NCBI GenBank assembly: GCA_030837305.1 | Contig: JAUPKT010000214.1 | Location: forward strand, 1 to 5,638 | DNA: 5,638 nt | DNA from: Thermodesulfobacteriota bacterium | GTDB taxonomy: Bacteria > Desulfobacterota > Desulfomonilia > Desulfomonilales > Desulfomonilaceae | Direction: 5' to 3' | Shown here: one piece after another, positions 1-5,638 of the stretch | How the letters are laid out: each line of letters begins with the position of its first letter | Numbering within the stretch: the first letter of the stretch is position 1 | Notes under the pieces: model-generated | Databases searched by the model: none | Told to the model about the DNA's origin: nothing | The model's input: the letters and a program-made list of their open reading frames with translations, nothing else | Position numbers and translations under genes: made by a program

Positions 1-1582
<1,582 letters not shown>

Positions 1583-1590
1583 TACGTGAC

Positions 1591-1598
1591 TTCTCCTT
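1591..1598 (-). promoter_or_regulatory. Ribosome binding site of rpoD
   Basis: The coding strand reads AAGGAGAA just ahead of the rpoD ATG at 1580-1582, with 8 bases between the end of this stretch and the ATG. It is a near-consensus Shine-Dalgarno sequence and supports the chosen start. It lies inside the 35 bp dnaG-rpoD gap, so rpoD has its own strong initiation signal even if it is co-transcribed with dnaG. Confidence 0.8.
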
Positions 1599-1617
1599 TT
1601 TCCTTGCTGTCTATTGA

Positions 1618-3369
1618 TTATTTATGTAGCAGACGGCCCAACGACAAGAGTTCTTGCGCCAAGGAGTTGTATTCATCATCCCCCGGCAGGCACTTCCTCA
1701 TGCGCTCCTTGATCTCCGTCTTGCGCTGTTCCAACTTTCGCCGTCTCATCCGGTCAAGGGACTCATGAACCAACTGCAGCCCCTCGGGTTCCTGGCGCAA
1801 ATCATCTTCCTCAGGACGAGGGGTAACCCATGACGCAACCAATGATGAGAGGCCCTCATCATCCAGAGAGTTTAGAAACCCTCCCGGATCAAGCCACCCG
1901 TTGTTATCACGAAAGTCGATGACCCTGTGAGCCAGGTTCGACAGGACAGGATGCTGTATGTCTTTCACAACACCGCTGCCTTGCACGGTGTCAAGAAAGC
2001 CCTCAATCAAGATCATTCCTCTGACCACATTTCTTTCATCCGCCGGAAACTCGAACAGCCCTTTTCCTCGAGGACTCTTTGGAGATTGGGGCGTCCTCAA
2101 AGCTGCGGATCGAAGGGCCGCTCGCAGCCTCTCTTCCTTGATATGCAGCCGAGAACACACTTTTTCGATGAAATAATCTCTCTCCACCGAATCGGCGGGA
2201 ATCTCCCTAAGGATAGGCATGGTTTCTTCCAACGCCAAATTTCTCCCCGAAATAGAATCCAAATCATAATGGGATTGAAGATAATCCAGAAAAAAGGAAA
2301 TGGCAGGAACAGCCTGGTCCACCAGGGCCTTAAAGGAATCCGGCTCCATGTTTCGGATCGCCTCGTCCGGATCCTTATGCTCCTGCAACAAGACACAGGA
2401 TGGCTCCAGACCCTCGGCAAGAAAAAGTGGAATAGATCTCTTGAGTGCGCGAATCCCCGCTTCGTCCGAATCAAATATAATCTTCACGTGAGAGGTAAAC
2501 CTTTTGAGCAAGCGCACCTGCTCGCTCCCCAATGCGGTCCCCAAGGGAGCCACTGTATTGAAAAAACCCCGTATGCGCAAAGATATCTGATCGAAATAGC
2601 CCTCCACCACGATAACGCAACCTTCTCGACGAATTCCTTCTCGAGCGGTATCAAGGCCATAAAGGGTGGATTTCTTGCGGAAAACCTCTGATTCCGGCGA
2701 ATTAAGATACTTGGGGTCTCCGTCTCCCAGGACCCGGCCGCCAAATGCGATGAGCTGACCATTGATATTCCGTATGGGCACCATGATCCTTGAACGAAAA
2801 TAATCGTACGGGCTGCCGTCTGCACGTTGTCTGATCAAACCGGCCACCTGAGCGTCTCTCATGCTTGCGCCACAGGATCGCAGGTAATGAACCATCCCAT
2901 CCCATCTATCAGGGGCAAACCCCAACTGGAGTTCTCCGATGGAATCACGAGGAATATCCCTGCCCAGCAGGTAGGCAAGCGCCTCTCCTGAGAGATTTTC
3001 CAGGAAATACCGCTTGCCAAGCTCCAGCACCTCCAAGATGGCCTTCCTCCCGTCCCGCCTCGAATCGGACCGATCGTCAATTTGAAGTGCAACACCGTAG
3101 CGCTGGGCCACATGCTGTACTGCCTCAACAAATGTCCAATTTTCCATGCGCATGAGGAAATGAAAAACGCTTCCTCCGACGGAGCAGCCGAAGCAGTGAA
3201 AAATACCTTTTTGCGGAGACACGTAGAAAGAAGGGTCTTTATCTCCGTGAAACGGACAGATTCCCCGAAAATCCTTGCCGGCCCTCTTCAGGTTCACATA
3301 CGCGGATATGACTTGAACGATGTCCGCAGCAGAGGCTATCTCAGATATCTTTGAGGGCGGAATTTTCAT
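1618..3369 (-). CDS. dnaG: DNA primase DnaG
   Basis: Synthesises short RNA primers on single-stranded DNA at the replication fork, recruited by the DnaB helicase. The 583-residue product is normal length for the family. The N-terminal CHC2 zinc-binding domain is intact, with ligands C38, H41, C59 and C62 in CPFHGDKDPSF and HCFGC. The RNA polymerase domain follows (about residues 115-365), with the family motifs YFRSRIMVPI (190-199) and FGGRVLGDGDPKYLNSPE (209-226). The TOPRIM core is VVEGYFD (254-260, catalytic E256), FDSDEAG (299-305, metal-binding D300 and D302) and DPDEAI (333-338). The remaining C-terminal part (about 430-583) is poorly conserved and ends in charged helices, as expected for the helicase-binding domain. 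All catalytic residues I can place are present. The ATG at 3367-3369 gives the usual spacing to the zinc motif but has only a weak purine-rich sequence upstream. It lies 55 bp after mutS2 and 35 bp before rpoD, probably in one operon. Confidence 0.97.
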   Translation of the reverse strand: MKIPPSKISEIASAADIVQVISAYVNLKRAGKDFRGICPFHGDKDPSFYVSPQKGIFHCFGCSVGGSVFHFLMRMENWTFVEAVQHVAQRYGVALQIDDRSDSRRDGRKAILEVLELGKRYFLENLSGEALAYLLGRDIPRDSIGELQLGFAPDRWDGMVHYLRSCGASMRDAQVAGLIRQRADGSPYDYFRSRIMVPIRNINGQLIAFGGRVLGDGDPKYLNSPESEVFRKKSTLYGLDTAREGIRREGCVIVVEGYFDQISLRIRGFFNTVAPLGTALGSEQVRLLKRFTSHVKIIFDSDEAGIRALKRSIPLFLAEGLEPSCVLLQEHKDPDEAIRNMEPDSFKALVDQAVPAISFFLDYLQSHYDLDSISGRNLALEETMPILREIPADSVERDYFIEKVCSRLHIKEERLRAALRSAALRTPQSPKSPRGKGLFEFPADERNVVRGMILIEGFLDTVQGSGVVKDIQHPVLSNLAHRVIDFRDNNGWLDPGGFLNSLDDEGLSSLVASWVTPRPEEDDLRQEPEGLQLVHESLDRMRRRKLEQRKTEIKERMRKCLPGDDEYNSLAQELLSLGRLLHK

Positions 3370-3374
3370 TACAT
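3367..3374 (-). other. ATG-TAA start-stop overlapping the dnaG start codon
   Basis: The coding strand reads ATGTAATG: an ATG at 3372-3374 is followed directly by TAA (3369-3371), whose last A is the first base of the dnaG ATG. The purine-rich AAAGAAAG at 3380-3387 is the only ribosome binding site candidate close by. A true GGAGG occurs at 3399-3403, but 29 bases before the dnaG ATG, too far to serve it. The arrangement is directly visible; any effect on dnaG translation is speculation and it may be chance. Confidence 0.3.
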
Positions 3375-3424
3375 TGCCGCTTTCTTTGGGTTGCGAAGCC
3401 TCCGGTCACTCTATCCGACGGGGC
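3370..3424 (-). other. Short mutS2-dnaG intergenic spacer
   Basis: These 55 bases lie between the mutS2 TGA (3425-3427) and the dnaG ATG. I see no inverted repeat followed by a T-run, and no convincing -35/-10 pair, so read-through from mutS2 into dnaG is the simplest model. It contains the isolated GGAGG at 3399-3403. Confidence 0.5.
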
Positions 3425-5638
3425 TCATGAATGTGCTATTTCCACAACCGTTACGGCGTCACCTCCAGCCGAGAATTCAGCATTTCGAAACTGCTTTACC
3501 AGCACATGACGAGATACGTACTCTCGTATGGCGTTCTTGAGCCTTCCTGTTCCCCGACCATGAATAATGCTCACTTCCGACAGTCCCCCCAAGAAGGCAT
3601 CGTTGATTGCTTTTTCAACAACAGTGATTGCCTCGTCCACTCGGAGACCAATAATTTTGACCTCCCAGCGCGGAACGGTAATGGGGATTTCTACCCCAAT
3701 AGTTTCTTTTTTTGAAGCACTTTTTTCCTTTTCGCGCTCATGCGAGCCGGTCAGATCGTTCAATTTCACTTTGACTTTGAGTTTTCCGACCGCTACCTCG
3801 GCCAGACCACTCTCCGAAACCTTTGTTATTCTCCCCTCTTTCCCCAGTCCAGGGATCCGCACATACGAGCCTGGACTAAATGCGCTCGGTCTCGGCTCAA
3901 TCCGGACGCCCAATGCAGTCTCTAATTCCCGGGTAATCTTTTTTAATTCCTCTCGGGGGTTAGACGACTTTTTTTCAAGCCGGACCTTCAAAGATTTCTG
4001 TATATCAGCAATTTTCATCTCTGCTTCCCGAATCATCTTGAAACATTCCGATCGAAATTCCTCAAGGGTTTGATGTTTCCGGGATTGGAGATCTTCGATT
4101 TCCTGCCGAAGCACTAATTCACTTTCCTGGACGCTTTGTGTGAGGGTTTCGTAATGGATAATCTTTTCGCGCAACTCCGTGAGCAGGCGTGAACTACCGC
4201 CGGCAAACTTATCGAGATAGCCCCTGGCACGATGGAGTACACCTTCTCCGATGCCAATCCTTTGTGCCGTCTGAATGGCATGGGATTCCCCCGGCACGTC
4301 GTAGATGAGCCGATAGGTAGGTTGGTGGGTAACGGGATGGAACTCCACGCTCACGTTTCTCGCCTGCTCATGGACCAAGCCGTACGCTTTGAGTTGAGAG
4401 AGGTGCGTGGTAACCAACACCCGTGCACCTTGGGCCACTAACTCATCAAGCACAGCCATTCCCAGAGCCGAACCCTCCTCGGGATCAGTGGCAGCCCCAA
4501 GTTCATCGATGAGAACCAAGTCTCCTTTCCGAACCTCGTCCAAGATGAATTTCATGCGGATCATGTGGCCCGCGAAGCTCGATACTCGATTGCGCAGGTC
4601 CTGCTCGTCTCCTATGTCGGCCATAACACGAGGAAACGGTGTTATCTTTGTACCCTCTCGAGCGGGGATCATCAGCGAGCAACGTATCATCAACGGAAAC
4701 AGCCCGGCTATTTTGAGGGCAACGGTCTTTCCACCCATATTTGCACCACTAATAATCGTAACCGTTGTCTCGGCATCCTGGATGACATCCATAGGAACGA
4801 CTTCCGTCGGAGATGAGGCGATCAAGAGAGGATGACGGGCTCCAAGAATTCGGAAACCGTCGTCCACAAATTCAGGAACGACCGAAGCCGTTGCCGTGGC
4901 ATACAATGCCCGTGCCTGAAATGCGTCAAGCCGGACCAGGCGTTCGTAGTTCTCCAGGAGTTGCGGCCGGTGGGATCTGACCACGTCGGTGAGTTCCACC
5001 AGTATTTTTCTCACCGCCGCCCTTTGTTCATCGGCCAGCACAGCAACCTTATTGTTCGCTTCCACCACCTCGAACGGTTCCACATACACGGATGAACCAC
5101 TTCGGGAATGATCATGGATGATCCCATCAAGCTTGCCTCGAAAATGGGGTTTCAAGAGAATTACGTACCGATCATTCCTCATCGTCACGTAGTCTTCCTG
5201 GACCACTTGCTCCAGGTCCCGATCGCGGACGAAACCCTCCAACCGTCTCTTGATGGTTTCCCGAGCATCCCTCAGGCGTGTTGTGATGAGCACAAGTTCA
5301 GGGCTGGCGTCCATGCGGACCGTGGCATTGTCGTCAATGCTCCGCTCAATTCGTTTGGAGAGGTCATCGATGGGCGCGAACGTATAGCTGAAGTCCACGA
5401 GTGCCCCAAAACGGTCATCCAGCAGTCGTAAAGTTTGTGTAACTTGGCTGCTGAGCTTCAACAAGTCCCGGAGGGTGAGGAACTCCTCAGGATCCAGTGC
5501 AAGGGCAGGATTGTCCAGACTGTCAATGAGACCGGAAATGGGCATGAGCCCCCAAAGCCCCACGACCCCGCATGTTGATGCCATTTCCTTGAGTTCTGCA
5601 ACAAGGCCGAGCTGAGTGTTGACCTCGGCTAAATCCGA
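3425..5638 (-). CDS. mutS2: MutS2 family ATPase/Smr-domain protein, 5'-partial
   Basis: MutS2 proteins are MutS-like ATPases without the mismatch-recognition domain. They have been linked to suppressing recombination and, in Bacillus, to splitting collided ribosomes. 738 codons are visible counting from the right edge. The frame stays open above the first internal ATG (5582-5584), and those 18 codons (SDLAEVNTQLGLVAELKE) resemble the conserved MutS2 N-terminal helices, so the true start is off the window, roughly 40-60 residues upstream. Clamp/lever motifs: DYVTMRNDRYVILLKP (149-164) and HDHSRSGSSVYVEP (175-188). ATPase: Walker A GANMGGKT (298-305), DIGDEQDL (341-348), SSFAGHM (353-359), Walker B LVLIDE with GAATDP (374-384), and TTH (410-412). 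A charged coiled-coil-like segment follows (about 470-575), then a KOW-like domain (587-630) and a C-terminal Smr domain (657-735) with HGRGTG (693-698). The Smr LDLR-type motif is replaced by VKII. Walker A has Ala where Pro is usual, a mild variant. Confidence 0.96.
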   Translation of the reverse strand, partial: SDLAEVNTQLGLVAELKEMASTCGVVGLWGLMPISGLIDSLDNPALALDPEEFLTLRDLLKLSSQVTQTLRLLDDRFGALVDFSYTFAPIDDLSKRIERSIDDNATVRMDASPELVLITTRLRDARETIKRRLEGFVRDRDLEQVVQEDYVTMRNDRYVILLKPHFRGKLDGIIHDHSRSGSSVYVEPFEVVEANNKVAVLADEQRAAVRKILVELTDVVRSHRPQLLENYERLVRLDAFQARALYATATASVVPEFVDDGFRILGARHPLLIASSPTEVVPMDVIQDAETTVTIISGANMGGKTVALKIAGLFPLMIRCSLMIPAREGTKITPFPRVMADIGDEQDLRNRVSSFAGHMIRMKFILDEVRKGDLVLIDELGAATDPEEGSALGMAVLDELVAQGARVLVTTHLSQLKAYGLVHEQARNVSVEFHPVTHQPTYRLIYDVPGESHAIQTAQRIGIGEGVLHRARGYLDKFAGGSSRLLTELREKIIHYETLTQSVQESELVLRQEIEDLQSRKHQTLEEFRSECFKMIREAEMKIADIQKSLKVRLEKKSSNPREELKKITRELETALGVRIEPRPSAFSPGSYVRIPGLGKEGRITKVSESGLAEVAVGKLKVKVKLNDLTGSHEREKEKSASKKETIGVEIPITVPRWEVKIIGLRVDEAITVVEKAINDAFLGGLSEVSIIHGRGTGRLKNAIREYVSRHVLVKQFRNAEFSAGGDAVTVVEIAHS

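Noticed and set aside
1583..1617. Terminator or promoter in the dnaG-rpoD gap
   Set aside because: The 35 bases contain the rpoD ribosome binding site but no stem-loop with T-run and no credible -35/-10 pair. An internal promoter within dnaG, as in E. coli, cannot be excluded by eye.
1927..2691. A 254-codon plus-strand open frame opposite dnaG
   Set aside because: It is antisense to the dnaG TOPRIM and C-terminal regions, whose motifs are clear. The plus-strand product shows no recognisable domain.
3567..4073. A 168-codon plus-strand open frame opposite the mutS2 Smr/KOW region
   Set aside because: Low-complexity Ser/Phe-rich composition is the expected complement of a Glu/Lys-rich coiled coil, and the minus-strand frame is clearly the real gene.
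5582..5584. ATG at 5584 as the mutS2 start codon
   Set aside because: The frame continues upstream to the window edge with residues that match the conserved MutS2 N-terminus, and the ATG has no convincing ribosome binding site (only CTCAAGGAA overlapping it).

Overview
The window is part of a conserved housekeeping cluster. It holds three genes, all on the minus strand, so transcription runs from the right edge to the left: mutS2 (5' end cut off by the right edge), dnaG (complete) and rpoD (3' end cut off by the left edge). Together they fill almost the whole window. The gaps are only 55 bp (mutS2 to dnaG) and 35 bp (dnaG to rpoD), and I see no terminator hairpin in either, so a single operon is the simplest reading. 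There are no RNA genes, mobile elements, CRISPR arrays or long repeats that I can support.

The protein sequences look like those of a Gram-negative, deltaproteobacterial-type organism (Desulfobacterota in the broad sense, perhaps near the Syntrophobacterales). The reasons are the gene order, an RpoD with a full region 1.1, an acidic linker and a large non-conserved region, and a MutS2 with KOW and Smr domains. This assignment is inferred from general family resemblance and is tentative.

The cluster resembles the dnaG-rpoD macromolecular-synthesis operon, in which the replication primase and the housekeeping sigma factor are co-expressed. Here mutS2 sits upstream, in the place that rpsU occupies in E. 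coli. MutS2 is a DNA-structure and collided-ribosome ATPase, DnaG makes replication primers, and RpoD directs RNA polymerase to most promoters.

The most important oddity is a one-base frameshift in rpoD between positions 502 and 503, at the start of sigma region 2. The frame left of it is open to the window edge and encodes intact, highly conserved regions 2 and 3. RpoD is normally essential, so this is most likely a sequencing or assembly error (one missing C on the plus strand), and the gene should be read as one 1..1582 coding region. Smaller points are a degenerate LDLR-type motif in the MutS2 Smr domain and an unusual ATGTAATG arrangement with a weak ribosome binding site at the dnaG start. 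I found no convincing new biological system; this is an ordinary core-genome region.
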